Shown here piece by piece: positions 31,970 through 41,630 of a stretch of 64,000 nucleotides of DNA. The notes under the pieces are model-generated. The model was not told the origin of the DNA, searched no databases, and saw only the letters and a list, made by a program, of their open reading frames with translations. Position 1 is the stretch's first letter, and each line of letters opens with the position of its first letter. This DNA comes from Saprolegnia diclina VS20 (lineage: Eukaryota; Oomycota; Saprolegniomycetes; Saprolegniales; Saprolegniaceae). The stretch covers positions 112,035 to 176,034 of the forward strand of contig NW_008246130.1 of assembly GCF_000281045.1 (NCBI RefSeq), given 5' to 3'. The position numbers and the translations under genes are program-made.

Positions 31970-32878
31970 TTACTCGGTCGACGTCTTGCGGGCGTCGCGC
32001 TGCGTGTTGAGCTCTTGGACCCACGACTGGACGAGGGGCGTCTTGAACTTGCCCTGTGTGCTGTTGAAGAAGTCCTGGAGATCGACGGCTTGCACTATCG
32101 CAGCATGAGATCCTGTGCAGAGTTGTACTGTACTAGCGCACCGCTCTCGTACTCGTCGGCCTGCAGAATCATCTCAAACTTGTCAAAGTCCTACGAACAA
32201 TGCTAATCATGGAAGGCGCACGACCTGACCATGGCGACTACCTTGACCATCTTGGCTTCGTCCGTCGATGCGTTCTCGTACTCGAACCACAAGTCGCGGA
32301 TTTCCTTGGCTACACGCATATACGGGTCGACGAATGTGCGAGGATGCGTCGCAGCGTACCAGCTTGGGACTCGGCGCCGAGCTTGGTGCAAATCTCATCG
32401 ATCGCATCCTGGAGCATGCGCGATGAGGATGCATAGCGATATGAGAGGAGAAGGACGTACACGCTCGAGCTTGTGCTTGTCTTCGTCCGAGACGCCTGCG
32501 CTAGAATCAGCAGCCGCAGCAGGAAGGCGTGCGTACCATCGTGGGGCGTAATGTCGCCAACGAAGGCTTCCGCCAAGTCGTGCACGATGGCCATCTTGAT
32601 GCACCTACATGCGCATTAGCTCACCTACGTCGTACCGGAGTGCATACTTCATGCGGTCGACGGACGAGTCGTTGTCGAGGAGAAGGCTGCACATGGCCAG
32701 GCGGTACATGTGGTCCGAGACTGACTCGGGCGCATGGACTTGGTGGTTGACCCAGCCCGTACGCTTGAGGCGCTACCCAGCCTTGAGCCATCGCCATTCA
32801 CATACCGTCTACCTTTAGCTGGCCGCAGACGCGGAGGAAGTCGAGCGCGCTCGAGGCCGAGATCCCGCGGGTCGTCAT
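31970..32878 (-). CDS. HDDC2: HD-domain 5'-deoxynucleotidase, HDDC2/YfbR type, eight exons
   Basis: Dephosphorylates deoxynucleoside 5'-monophosphates (yeast YGL101W and human HDDC2 family). Exons 32878-32813, 32772-32648, 32604-32537, 32495-32461, 32408-32360, 32309-32242, 32190-32142 and 32094-31970 (introns 40-52 nt) give 194 aa against about 204 in human. Family marks in order: [29 protein letters not shown] (metal His), [18 protein letters not shown] (the HD pair), [31 protein letters not shown] and [12 protein letters not shown]. Each junction is fixed by this alignment; the short exon 4 (35 nt) is the least certain. It shares a 91-bp promoter with the next gene. Confidence 0.93.
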
Positions 32879-32969
32879 GAAGATGAATGGCAGGTTGGAA
32901 ATCCGGCATCCGGATGATATCTTTATCCGGCATGGCCCTTGGCGGTCGGAAGATCCATCCTTGACGCCG
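32879..32969. promoter_or_regulatory. 91-bp bidirectional promoter with repeated ATCCGG elements
   Basis: This short gap separates the start codons of HDDC2 and the PDZ-like gene. It holds ATCCGG at 32901-32906, ATCCGGAT at 32908-32915 and TATCCGG at 32924-32930, a dense cluster of the motif seen upstream of several other genes in the window. Confidence 0.5.
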
Positions 32970-34246
32970 ATGGTCGCGGTCCAGATCAGCAAGAACAATG
33001 GCTTCTTCGAGTACAAGGAGGTCGACGTCGACGTCGTGAGCGGGCTCCGCTGCATCGGCGACATGAAGCTCCTCATGGCCAACGCCATCTACGCGGAAGA
33101 GGACCTCTTTACGCTCGAGGGCCCGCACGAGGTGAAGCTTTACCACATGCCAGGCGCCGACGACGTCGACAGCCTCGCCGACACGGACATGGTCACGATC
33201 CTCGAGTGGGTCAACGGCGGCGATGCGCCATCTCAGTGGGTCCTCGACATCTTTGGCCGACCGCTCGTCACGTCCATCTCGACTGACCTTGTCCTCGATG
33301 ACATTGACAAGTCCGTTCTCCAGGATAGCCAGATGCTAACCACGCCTCTGCGTAGCTTGCGCATTTCGTACACAAGCGCGTCGTCGCCGCTGCGGCCAGC
33401 GTCGCCAGGCGCGACGTCCGGCTACGAGCCTTTCCTGCACGTAGGGACGTGGTACAGCGCGACGGAGCTGGGATCGACTCACACAAGTGCGATCGTGTAG
33501 GGTGCCCATGCTAAGCGGAGCGCGGGCTGTGCGCCGGGACAGCGGCCCCGGTTCGTCCAACTTGATGGGTCTCGTGGGCCGTCCGACGCCGCAGCTGCAG
33601 AGCGAGTATGAAGACATTGTGCAGACCACGCACCGCGCCCAGGAAACGCTGCGCAAGTTTCAAAGCATCGGGAAACCCGTGACGACGCAAAGCCTCCAGA
33701 CGATCCTCTTGCCATTGGCCATGGTAATACGTGCTGCCGTGTGTCTTGGCGCCTTATCGTAGTATCTGTATATAGGCCAGTCCGAGTGCCATTGCGCGCT
33801 ACGGCCCGAGCGTGCTGCACCAAGGCGTGTACACGCTGATCGAGAGCGACCTCCAAAAAGGCTTCGTGCAAGCTGTCCGTATCTGGTTTCGCTTCGACAA
33901 CGAGCGCACGCTCAAGGTCGCGTAGTACCATGGAGATGAAGGCGCCAACCCTCTTGGTGATTAGGTTACCAAGCGCAATGGGAGCTTGGGCTTGAAGCCT
34001 GTTCGGCAGCAAGACGGCTGGATCGTCGTGCAAGCGGTGCCAGGCTCGGCGTGCGCACTAGCGGGCATGCCACCACAAGAAGTGTTTTTAACGCACGTCA
34101 ATGGCGTCGACGTCTCGCCGCCGACGTGCCCGGCGATCTCGGACAAGACGACGCGGCCGCAGAACTTGAGCCATAGCGTGAGCTGGGCAGGCAACGTCGT
34201 ACCCCTCGTCGAGGAGACCGACGTGTGCGAGCTTACTTACTTTTAG
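32970..34246 (+). CDS. PDZ-like domain protein
   Basis: Exons 32970-33310, 33356-33451, 33501-33723, 33776-33916 and 33965-34246 give 360 aa. The first intron (45 nt, containing GCTAAC) keeps frame if retained, giving 375 aa instead. The C-terminal exon reads like a PDZ domain: a carboxylate-loop-like GSLGL, WIVVQAVPGSACALAG, then VFLTHVNGVDVS. The N-terminal part is unrecognised; the middle has two helical stretches (EYEDIVQTTHRAQETLRKF and QGVYTLIESDLQKGF). Likely a cytosolic adaptor. The frame is open upstream to 32877, overlapping the HDDC2 start, so 32970 is preferred. One donor is GTCGCG, weaker than usual. Confidence 0.65.
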
Positions 34247-34451
34247 CGCGCAGCGTAGTACCTTCAGGATACGAATCGATCAAGCGAGTGTGTGCAACTG
34301 GAGGATTGCGGCGACTTGGGTGCGGGTTTGCATGGAAGCTGCATGTAGAAGCTGGAGCGTATCCCACCCTCTGTCGTCGTTGGCGATGGACGCGGGTCAA
34401 GGATCACTGACCTACTACGTTGTCATTAACTGACGAAGAACACCATCTCTA

Positions 34452-35192
34452 TTAGTCGGTGCCCATGGACTTGCGGATCTGGCCCGTGACCGTGTCCATG
34501 CTAATATTTGCGTCGACTTCGACGAGCTTGCCCTGCTTGGCATAGTAGTCGATGACGGGCTGCGTCTGCTTGTGGAACGCATCCAAGCGCGTGCTCAGCG
34601 TGTCGACGTTGTCGTCCTTGCGCTGAATGAGCGGCTCGCCCGTGACATCATCGACGCCCTCGACCTGCGGCGGGTTGAACTTGACGTGGTAGCTGCGGCC
34701 GCTGCTGACGTGGATGCGGCGACCCGCAATGCGCTCGACAAGCACCTGGTCGGGGATGTTGAAGTTGACAACCTTGTCGACCTGCGTCTTCGTCTCGGCG
34801 AGCATCTCGTCGAGCTTCTCGGCCTGCACGACAGTGCGCGGGAAGCCATCGAGGATGAAGCCGCGGCGGCACTCGGGGCTCTTGATCGCGTCCTTGATGA
34901 TGCCAATGACGATCTCATCCGTGACGAGGGCGCCCGATTCCATGGCGGCCTTGGCCTTCTTGCCCATGTCAGTGCCATCACGCACGGCGGCGCGGAGCAT
35001 GTCACCCGTGGCCAAGTGGCACAAGCAGTACTCGTCCTTGATGATCGGCGACTGCGTGCCCTTGCCGCAGCCCGGCGGGCCGATGAAGATCGTGCGGCGC
35101 TCCTTCTTGGTGGCGCACTCCATGCGCTTCTCGAGCTCGGCGAGGAGCGACTTGGTCGGGACGGCAGCGAGGGACGCGAGCGAAGCAGCCAT
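34452..35192 (-). CDS. AK2: adenylate kinase (AK2-type, long form)
   Basis: Catalyses ATP + AMP = 2 ADP. From the ATG at 35192 the protein is 246 aa; an in-frame ATG at 35228 would add 12 residues ([12 protein letters not shown]). The P-loop is [12 protein letters not shown]; the AMP site has [11 protein letters not shown] and FILDGFPRT; the lid has [18 protein letters not shown], the long-lid type in which the zinc cysteines are replaced. An N-terminal extension of about 30 residues precedes the kinase core, as in mitochondrial and some cytosolic AK2. CCAAT boxes lie at 35277-35281 (reverse) and 35312-35316. Confidence 0.95.
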   Translation of the reverse strand: MAASLASLAAVPTKSLLAELEKRMECATKKERRTIFIGPPGCGKGTQSPIIKDEYCLCHLATGDMLRAAVRDGTDMGKKAKAAMESGALVTDEIVIGIIKDAIKSPECRRGFILDGFPRTVVQAEKLDEMLAETKTQVDKVVNFNIPDQVLVERIAGRRIHVSSGRSYHVKFNPPQVEGVDDVTGEPLIQRKDDNVDTLSTRLDAFHKQTQPVIDYYAKQGKLVEVDANISMDTVTGQIRKSMGTD

Positions 35193-35228
35193 CGTGAAGC
35201 AAATTGATGTTTGGCCGAGGTGCGCCAT

Positions 35229-35738
35229 CTATTTTGAGGCGTATACTGAGGCTCAATGTACCGATCGTGCAAGGCCATTGGTCAATATCTTTGACGTCAG
35301 TTCGCTTTTTAGCCAATCACATGCAGTGGCGGACCTTCCGTGGCGTCCCAGCCTCAACGTTTTAATGCACTTGTTTGAAGCGTTGTATACGTGTACAAAA
35401 AAAGACGGCGCCACAGCATTTGCGTACGCAATCGCGCCCGTCGCCTGCGTTGCAGCCTCTGATTCGACCAAATCGTTGCATTTGCGCCAATCCGCGATCA
35501 GGGATTGTCAAAGAAATCCTGGATCCAGGATATCCATTCGAGGATCGGATCCCATCCATTGTCGAGTCGACGGACGACGAACGACAAGCGGCGCGGACCA
35601 GGTGCCAGCCGCGACGCACAACTAAAGCCGACCACTCAGTTCTGAGCATTATCCATCGACGGCAAAGAGGGCGGTTGAAGCAGCATGGCGAGCGCTAAAT
35701 ATAGCGCCGCTGAGCCAAGTCAATGACAGTGTACGACG
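35229..35738. promoter_or_regulatory. divergent intergenic region
   Basis: Carries the CCAAT boxes of adenylate kinase on the left and the promoter of the coiled-coil gene on the right. A few frames of about 90-105 codons cross it without coding character. Confidence 0.4.
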
Positions 35739-36317
35739 ATGACCTTCAAGAACATCAGCGCGCGGACCCGGGACGAGCGCAAGGCCGTGCGGGACAAGGA
35801 AACATGGGAGAAGGATCGGCTCAAGGCGCGCAAGGAAGGCTTCATTCGCGTCGACACGTCCATTTCGGGCAGCGCCATGACCGTCCAGGCCCAAGGGTCG
35901 CAAGGGTTCATGTCGGACGCCGACCGCTTTCATACAGACGTCGCGGGCGAAGAAAAGGTCCTGCGCGAGTCGCGCCACGCCAAACACCAGCTTGTCTATG
36001 ACCACAAGCGCCGAGACAACCAGCTTCGCGAAGACCAGCGCTGGAAGACCATGGACGCCAAGGCGGCGGAGGAGAAGCAGCGCTGGGATCGGCTCCGCGA
36101 CGACGGTGGCAAGGCGCGTCGCAACAAGGCGTCGTGCGAATACAACCTCGTGACGCTCAAGTACAACGACGGTAAGGACGGCGAGCGCCTCATGAAGGCA
36201 GACAATGAGATCCGCCACCGCGCCGCCGTGCGCGCCGCGAACCTGCAGTTCCAGAACTCCCGCGCCGGCATCAACCCGATTACAGGCGACCCGATTGCCC
36301 GTGTATCGTTCTCGTAG
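35739..36317 (+). CDS. conserved coiled-coil protein with C-terminal NPITGDP motif
   Basis: Single exon, 192 aa, highly charged and helical (ETWEKDRLKARKEGF; KAAEEKQRWDRLRDDGGKAR). The C-terminus has EYNLVTLKYNDGKDGERL followed by RHRAAVRAANL and NPITGDP. I recall proteins of flagellated protists that end in a similar YN..T..Y....G..L and NPITGE arrangement, so a link to the cilium of the zoospore is possible, but I cannot name the family. No membrane segment or targeting peptide. Confidence 0.75.
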   Translation: MTFKNISARTRDERKAVRDKETWEKDRLKARKEGFIRVDTSISGSAMTVQAQGSQGFMSDADRFHTDVAGEEKVLRESRHAKHQLVYDHKRRDNQLREDQRWKTMDAKAAEEKQRWDRLRDDGGKARRNKASCEYNLVTLKYNDGKDGERLMKADNEIRHRAAVRAANLQFQNSRAGINPITGDPIARVSFS

Positions 36318-36625
36318 TAGATAGCATCCTATCGACTAGATGACTAACTATAATGCAAGCACGCAGGAGGGGCAACGACTGAACTTTCAGATCGAAAGAT
36401 TTGGCGCCACGACCGCGACCCTTCAACACGAAAATGTCCGGATACCAAAAGTCACCATACAAGAATCAAGCTTATATTCTTATTTGTGTTTCGTATAGTA
36501 TACATTTATGCCCATTCGAGGCATCTAAGTGGTATACTGAGCCCAAGTCAAGTTTGCGTATCCGGACCTTCGACAGATTCCACGCAGCTGGCCAAACAAA
36601 ACCAACCGAGCAAAGCTTGACGACG
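36318..36625. promoter_or_regulatory. upstream region of DPY30 with TCCGGATA elements
   Basis: About 310 bp between two plus-strand genes. TCCGGATA lies at 36436-36443 and TATCCGGA at 36559-36566, the second about 60 bp before the DPY30 ATG. Confidence 0.45.
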
Positions 36626-37070
36626 ATGGCCGACACCGCGAAGGGTACGCGATCCCGCGCCTGGACGGGAAGGCTCCACGAACATGCAGGCTCATATCCC
36701 CCATCCTTCTATAGACGTTCCCACGGAAGAGAAGGAAGTCTTGGCCGAGGCCAAGGTACCGCAACAGTGTAGCGCGAGGAATGTGCGGCTCATGCAAGTG
36801 GATCTCATCTAGGCCGAGGTCGCCAAGGCCCAGGAGAACGATGAAGCGGCCGAGGCCAAGACCGCCGAGAAGGTTGCGGACCAACCCCCCGCGGCCAAGC
36901 TGGATGTGCAGGCCTTGCCCATCCGCGCGTACCTGGACCAAACCGTCGTGCCCATCTTGCTGCAGGGCATGTCGTCGCTCGTGAAGGAGCGGCCGCCGAA
37001 CCCGATTGAATGGCTCGCTGCCTATTTAATTAAGAACAACCCCCAGGGACCGAGTAGCAATAGCAAGTAG
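36626..37070 (+). CDS. DPY30: DPY30-domain protein (COMPASS/Set1 subunit or axonemal relative)
   Basis: Exons 36626-36644, 36715-36755 and 36813-37070 (introns 70 and 57 nt) give 105 aa, against 99 in human DPY30. An acidic Ala/Glu/Lys-rich N-terminus leads into the dimerisation domain [20 protein letters not shown] / [23 protein letters not shown]30 binds ASH2L in the histone H3K4 methyltransferase complex; the same fold also occurs in axonemal adaptors, but this minimal form fits the chromatin subunit. It converges with LSm4, stop codons 70 bp apart. Confidence 0.95.
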
Positions 37071-37140
37071 TCTTACGAAGCCTTCAACACGATGACGGTC
37101 TCCACATATGTGATACTAGTATTATCGTTTGCTAGTGTTG

Positions 37141-37890
37141 CTATTGGGCATGCTGGCCCCGACCGCCTCTGTGCGCGCCACGACCACCACGACCGCCGTC
37201 GCGGCCGCCCCCTCGGCCACCGTCACGACCGCCAGTCCGGCCACCGCGACCGCCATCGCGGCCACCGCGACCACGGCCTTCACCACGGCTGCCCATGCCA
37301 CCGCGACCGCCACGGCCGCGACCACGGAGCGCATTGCGGTCTATTAAAAACCCAATATGAGTCTCGTGTTCTACACATGCAGTCGAAAGAGGTCGTACCG
37401 CGCTTCGAGAGGTCTTCTTCGTTGACTTGGTCCAGGACCTACACAGCAAGCCATGATCATGACGAGGCCTTGTGGAGACTCAGTCAGTTACCTTGTCGGG
37501 AATACCAATGTATTTGATCGTGTTGCCACGAATGTAGCACTCGGTGAGCTTCCAGAAGCGGTCGCCATCCTAGAACCCACCAGTGCATGACGATCGGGAA
37601 CGAGTGCTCCTTGTGGCTGCGTACCTTGGAGGTGCAAATGATGTTCTTGAGGTTGACATTCATCCACGTATCGCAGTTGACAAGCACGCCGTTGTACGTA
37701 TCACCGTTCTTCAGCTCGACGAGCTAGGAGGACAACTCGCATGAGTCGTTGGTCGCCTCGCCGTACATGCGTACCATCTCTTCGCCTTGGGCAGCTTGAA
37801 GCAGGGAGAGAGGCAGCTATGAGCATGTCGTCGTCCTTAGAACTCATCCTCATGGGCGGCCCAGGGCTCGCGGAAGCATCCTCGTACCAT
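37141..37890 (-). CDS. LSM4: U6 snRNA-associated Sm-like protein LSm4
   Basis: Subunit of the LSm1-7 (mRNA decay) and LSm2-8 (U6 snRNP) rings. Exons 37890-37888, 37816-37775, 37723-37625, 37569-37492, 37438-37399 and 37340-37141 (introns 71, 51, 55, 53 and 58 nt) give 153 aa. The first coding exon is the ATG alone. Joined, the N-terminus reads [20 protein letters not shown], matching human LSm4 position by position. Sm1 is [15 protein letters not shown] with [10 protein letters not shown]; Sm2 is [16 protein letters not shown]. The C-terminal third is an [11 protein letters not shown] tail, typical of LSm4. Frames rich in Ala/Thr on the other strand here are shadows of the RGG repeats. Confidence 0.95.
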
Positions 37891-38023
37891 GATCGTCCCG
37901 CTGCGGCCGCGCTTCGTTCCAGAATGGGGGAAAACTTGGTTGCCTGCACCGCATGATTTTGACCAATCATCGGCCATTGGCCGAATCTTTTTAACCAATG
38001 GCATCAATTCCTTTTTGCACCCC
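37891..38023. promoter_or_regulatory. 133-bp bidirectional promoter with three CCAAT boxes
   Basis: Lies between the start codons of LSm4 and LYRM1. CCAAT elements occur at 37963-37967, 37976-37980 (reverse) and 37995-37999. Their spacing and the small gap indicate a shared NF-Y-type promoter. Confidence 0.6.
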
Positions 38024-38467
38024 ATGTCCAGAGCTCTCTCGCTGTACCGGCGCCTCCTGCGGACGGCGAGAACATGTACGTGCTTGGCTGCGAGTGCCCA
38101 CGACAAATGCAAATGATCCTGATGAGTAGGGGAAGGAGGCGAGGTAGAGCGCTATTACATTCGTTCGCAAGCGCGGTACGCCAACTCGTTCGACGATGGC
38201 GGTTGCCCTCATGATCAACCGTGGCGTAGGCTTGAATTTGAAGCCAAGCGCAGCCTGCGATCGGCGATTGAGATCGGCAACGCCATCAACGAAGGCGAAC
38301 AACGCCTAGAGGTCGGCCTCCACTACAAGAACCCGTATCCGCGGCCGCACTACTCGGACCCAGGAACACTTGGTGGCGAAGCCGATCTCAAGCGCCAAAC
38401 CAAGCGCGTGGACCCAAAAGCCAGCCACCGCGCCAAGGTCAGCAAAGGTAAGGCGTTCAAGTGGTAA
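38024..38467 (+). CDS. LYRM1: LYR-motif protein LYRM1-like
   Basis: Small mitochondrial-type LYR (complex1_LYR) protein, which usually binds acyl carrier protein and helps Fe-S or respiratory complex assembly. Exons 38024-38075, 38130-38175 and 38230-38467 (two 54-nt introns) give 111 aa. The LYR signature is ALSLYRRLLRTA; the middle is WEGGEVERYYIRSQARLEFE and the diagnostic end is RLEVGLHYKNPYPRPHY, which fits LYRM1 rather than other LYRMs. The second junction restores equal length with human LYRM1 through this block. A basic Lys/Arg tail follows. Confidence 0.9.
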
Positions 38468-38933
38468 CTCCAATGCAAACGCTGGCACCTTGGCTTGCCA
38501 CGCCACTTTGGCATCGAAAGAGCGCGTCTCTGCGCTTCGCATTTTGCGTGCCCATCGTCGTCTACCCAGCGCTCTTGGTAGCGAAGCTGCAGTCAGATAG
38601 AGGGCTGGTGTGGGCCTAGGATACCGGTATAGCCGTTGGGATATGACTGGGACGCCCGAGGCCATACAAACTCCGTACTAGTAAGTGCAAACTTGAGCGG
38701 ATCGCCATGCTGCTGTTGGCGAGGCGCAAATAGTCCCAGCTCCTTCAATATGTATGCGTGAGCAGGTTCATGGCTTCACTGTGATCAAGACGACACGCTT
38801 GCCCAACGCAAGTCAAGGAGCTTCAAACCTGTATCAATGCATATTGCAGTGTAATGCGTCCTGCCGTATCGAATGTGAGAGGTGTAGCGAAAGTCGACCA
38901 GACTTTGAACCCAGCGGTAGACACGAAGCGGCG
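38468..38933. other. intergenic
   Basis: About 470 bp between two plus-strand genes with no convincing frame. Overlapping minus-strand frames of 80-120 codons are shadows. Confidence 0.4.
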
Positions 38934-39394
38934 ATGTTCGGGAAGCTCTTGGTCGCGCTTGGCAGCATCCTCCTCGTCCATGCGGGCTACTACACCGTCC
39001 AATGTACATGACATCTTCCTCGTCCACCTGCGCTTACATGTGCCTACGCAGACGAGTCCTACGTCAAGCTCGCCGAAGTGACGGACGCGGCGATTCCCCC
39101 GTTCGCGGTACGCCAACGACAAAGCTTATGCCACGCTCATGCTCCTCCTGCATTCATAGGCCAAAGTTGAACTGGCCATCTCCTTTGCACTCTTCCTCGC
39201 CGGCGTGCTCGCCATGGCCGGCGACTTTGTCCCGATTCGGTCGACCGAGTTCTTCAACAACAAGTACGTGGCCGCCCTGCCCATGCGATGCATCACATTC
39301 CACCGTGTCTAGGTCCTTTGACTGGGTCGTCTCGAACCCCGAGTTTGCGACCTTCAACCACCGCGGCAAGCACTTACCGAAGAAGACCACGTAA
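38934..39394 (+). CDS. EMC5: ER membrane protein complex subunit 5 (EMC5/MMGT)
   Basis: Subunit of the ER membrane insertase EMC. Exons 38934-39003, 39052-39107, 39160-39263 and 39313-39394 (introns 48, 52 and 49 nt) give 103 aa. Two membrane helices are seen: KLLVALGSILLVHAGYYTVQ at the N-terminus and ELAISFALFLAGVLAMAGDF in the middle. The family tail is SFDWVVSNPEFATFNHRGKH, very like NH...FY.FNHRG in animal MMGT1. All junctions keep frame and the family alignment. Human MMGT1 has a longer C-terminal tail, absent here. Confidence 0.92.
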
Positions 39395-39802
39395 ATGTCG
39401 ATGGTCGCCCCATCGATGCTAGACTCTTCTTTCGTTCATACTACAATACCCGTCCCTGCATGTTCATCTTCTCATGGCGGAAAGGATTACATGCGGGCAT
39501 GAAGCGTGGTGCGACTTTGCTGCATCCAGGCAGCGTGCGAGAGGATGCAGCTACCGAGCGCATGGCTTCATCTTCTGCCTGCTCACAGCTTTCACTGTGT
39601 ATAGCAGCCTCAGTACGCTGGGTGCAATTGTCTGTAGCTCAGGCTATCGGCAAGGAGAAGAAATCCAACGTGGCGCCGATAGATGTTTCAACGGCGCCTG
39701 TCGGTCAACGCCAGGCGTTCACCGTGGCCCAAAATAGCGCGGATCTTCTCAGGCTAATCTTCATACTGCAATCGCCCGCGAGCTCCACACTCAGAACTCA
39801 AG
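39395..39802. other. intergenic
   Basis: About 400 bp, no gene seen. It should contain the promoter of the secreted Cys-rich protein. Confidence 0.4.
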
Positions 39803-40434
39803 ATGCAGTTGCTCTCGGTGCTTTTGAGCCTCACTGCCATGACATCGGTCGCCCAAGGGCGGGGACTGCGCCAGGACGCGGCCGCCGAGTGCGTCTCGCG
39901 CTGCCAGCGCGCCGCGGCCTCGGAGCGCGAGGTGTTTTGCACCTCGTACCGCAACCAAGTCCCGCGCCCGACGCTCTTCAACCGCTGCGTTGACGCCTTC
40001 GGCAACGGTATGTTCCATAACGGTGCTACAAGATCTGAGGCTGGTGTAGCGATCACCGTTGGGTGCGACCTCTGCTACAATCCGTCCACGTACCTCGAGT
40101 TGCGCAGCAACGCGTTCCACTACTGCGACAAGTGGGGCCGCGGCCACCCCCATTCGTACAAGGCGGCGTGCGAGGCGTCGTACCTGCACGCAGTCAACTC
40201 GATCGAAGAGTACCTCAACAAAAATGGATTTCTCTCCCTCGAGTCGCTGCAAATCATGCCCACCGAGCGCCAGCTCGACGCGGATGTCGAGTCGGCCGAG
40301 TCGATCGTCGAGCGCCATGTTGGTCCCAGTGCAAAATGGTGTCGATCTAATGATGCTTTGGTTAGCTCCGGGAAGCGCGTGCTGAAGCCCGGGAGGAAGC
40401 TGCTCTCCAAGATCGGTTCGATCGCCACCTGTGA
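39803..40434 (+). CDS. secreted cysteine-rich protein
   Basis: A signal peptide (MQLLSVLLSLTAMTSVAQG) is followed by a Cys-rich region with pairs in AAECVSRCQRAA, CTSYRNQVPRP, RCVDAFG, VGCDLCYNPSTY and HYCDKWGRGHPHSYKAACEA. Exons 39803-40007, 40050-40318 and 40366-40434 give 180 aa. The 42-nt first intron keeps frame if retained. The 47-nt second intron switches frame to an amphipathic helix (LREARAEAREEAALQDRF) before the stop; without it the frame runs to 40486 with less plausible sequence. No RxLR or known effector motif is present. I recognise no family; a wall, matrix or secreted role is inference. Confidence 0.65.
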
Positions 40435-40535
40435 GCACGACCCGAGCGACATACTAGAAGGACGAAGCCCCGAAGGCATAGGATAATAGGAATAAAATCT
40501 ATATTTTGTAGTCAACGCGCCATGACTGTGCGCCT

Positions 40536-41630
40536 CTAGTCCATGTCTTCGTCGTCGTCGTCATCATCCTCATCATCATCTTCATCGTCGTCGTCGCTGC
40601 CGTCAATTTCAAGACCCTCATACTCTTCTTCGTCTTCGTCGACGCTCATCTCGGCGTCGTCGTCCGCGCCCTCGTCCGTCGACGCCTTCTCGACGTGCAC
40701 CGGCATCGGCTTGACGATTTCGTCCGTGAAGAGAACAGCGTTCAGGCGTTGCTTGGCGTAGTACGTATGGACGTTCTTGCGCGTCTCGGTATGGTACACG
40801 TGGACCATGCGGTCGAGACCGACAGCGGCCATGTACGGCAGCGTCGGGTGCAGCGCAATATCGCGGATTGCACCGACGGGCCCATGGTACCGGCCGAGGT
40901 GCTTCATGTTGCGGAGATCCAGCGCGTTGATGTTGCCGGCCGTGTCGCCGAAAATGACGCGGTGGTCCTGCACAGCGAGCGACGTGATCGGGAGCTCGCC
41001 AAACAAGGTTTCCTGGACCGGGCGACGCTTCGTCGCCGTGTCGTAGATGCGGATCTGGTGGTGGCCCGTGCCCACAACAAGGCGGTGGCCTTCGCTCGGC
41101 GGCAGGAACGCCATGCACTTGACCCACACGGGCACACGCATATCGAGGTCATCGTGCGTCACGTTCTTGGCCTTGAAGATCGCGGTCTGCGTCTCGAGAT
41201 CCCAGAGGTTCAAGTCACGCTCCTTGCCACCAATCGCAATCGTCTTGGAGCTCAACGGGTCGACGCGGAGCGTATGGATGTCGTGGCCGACGCTGAAGGA
41301 CGCGGGATTGGGCTTGATGTTCAGCGGGTGCACAATCTCGACGAGGCCCTCGACGTTGCAGCGCACAATCGAGCCGAACTCACGGAGCACGCCCATGCCG
41401 ACAGGCGCGCCTTTGGACTTAAAGCTCCACGGCGCGTCGGCGCCGTCGGCCGCGACGCAGTCGACGTGGCCATTGACACGCCCGATGACGACGTCGTTGT
41501 CAGCCGTCCATGCGAGGTACTTGGCCGACGTCGCGCGGCTCTGCGTCGTCGAGCCGAGCACCTGCGCCGTGTTGGCCTCGAGGCCCACGCTCTTCACCAA
41601 GCCCGTCTCGTCGCCGATGATCACGCGCAT
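40536..41630 (-). CDS. WDR74: WDR74/Nsa1-like WD40 ribosome-biogenesis factor
   Basis: 364 aa from the ATG at 41630 (MRVIIGDETG). Seven WD-like repeats can be traced, e.g. SAKYLAWTADNDVVIG, DIHTLRVDPLSSKTIAIGGK with ERDLNLWDLE, RLVVGTGHHQIRIYDT with KRRPV, SLAVQDHRVIFGDTAGNINA and GAIRDIALHPTLPYMAAVGL with DRMVHVYHTETR. The KRRPV element in blade five and the G-x-D-R in the last blade fit Nsa1/WDR74, which acts on pre-60S particles in the nucleolus with the AAA-ATPase Rix7/NVL. The tail is an Asp/Glu run of about 50 residues, a usual nucleolar feature. Confidence 0.88.
   Translation of the reverse strand: MRVIIGDETGLVKSVGLEANTAQVLGSTTQSRATSAKYLAWTADNDVVIGRVNGHVDCVAADGADAPWSFKSKGAPVGMGVLREFGSIVRCNVEGLVEIVHPLNIKPNPASFSVGHDIHTLRVDPLSSKTIAIGGKERDLNLWDLETQTAIFKAKNVTHDDLDMRVPVWVKCMAFLPPSEGHRLVVGTGHHQIRIYDTATKRRPVQETLFGELPITSLAVQDHRVIFGDTAGNINALDLRNMKHLGRYHGPVGAIRDIALHPTLPYMAAVGLDRMVHVYHTETRKNVHTYYAKQRLNAVLFTDEIVKPMPVHVEKASTDEGADDDAEMSVDEDEEEYEGLEIDGSDDDDEDDDEDDDDDDEDMD

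Noticed and set aside
37129-37347. Ala/Thr-rich frame with signal-peptide-like start
   Set aside because: Antisense to the RGG tail of LSm4; it begins at a TTG.
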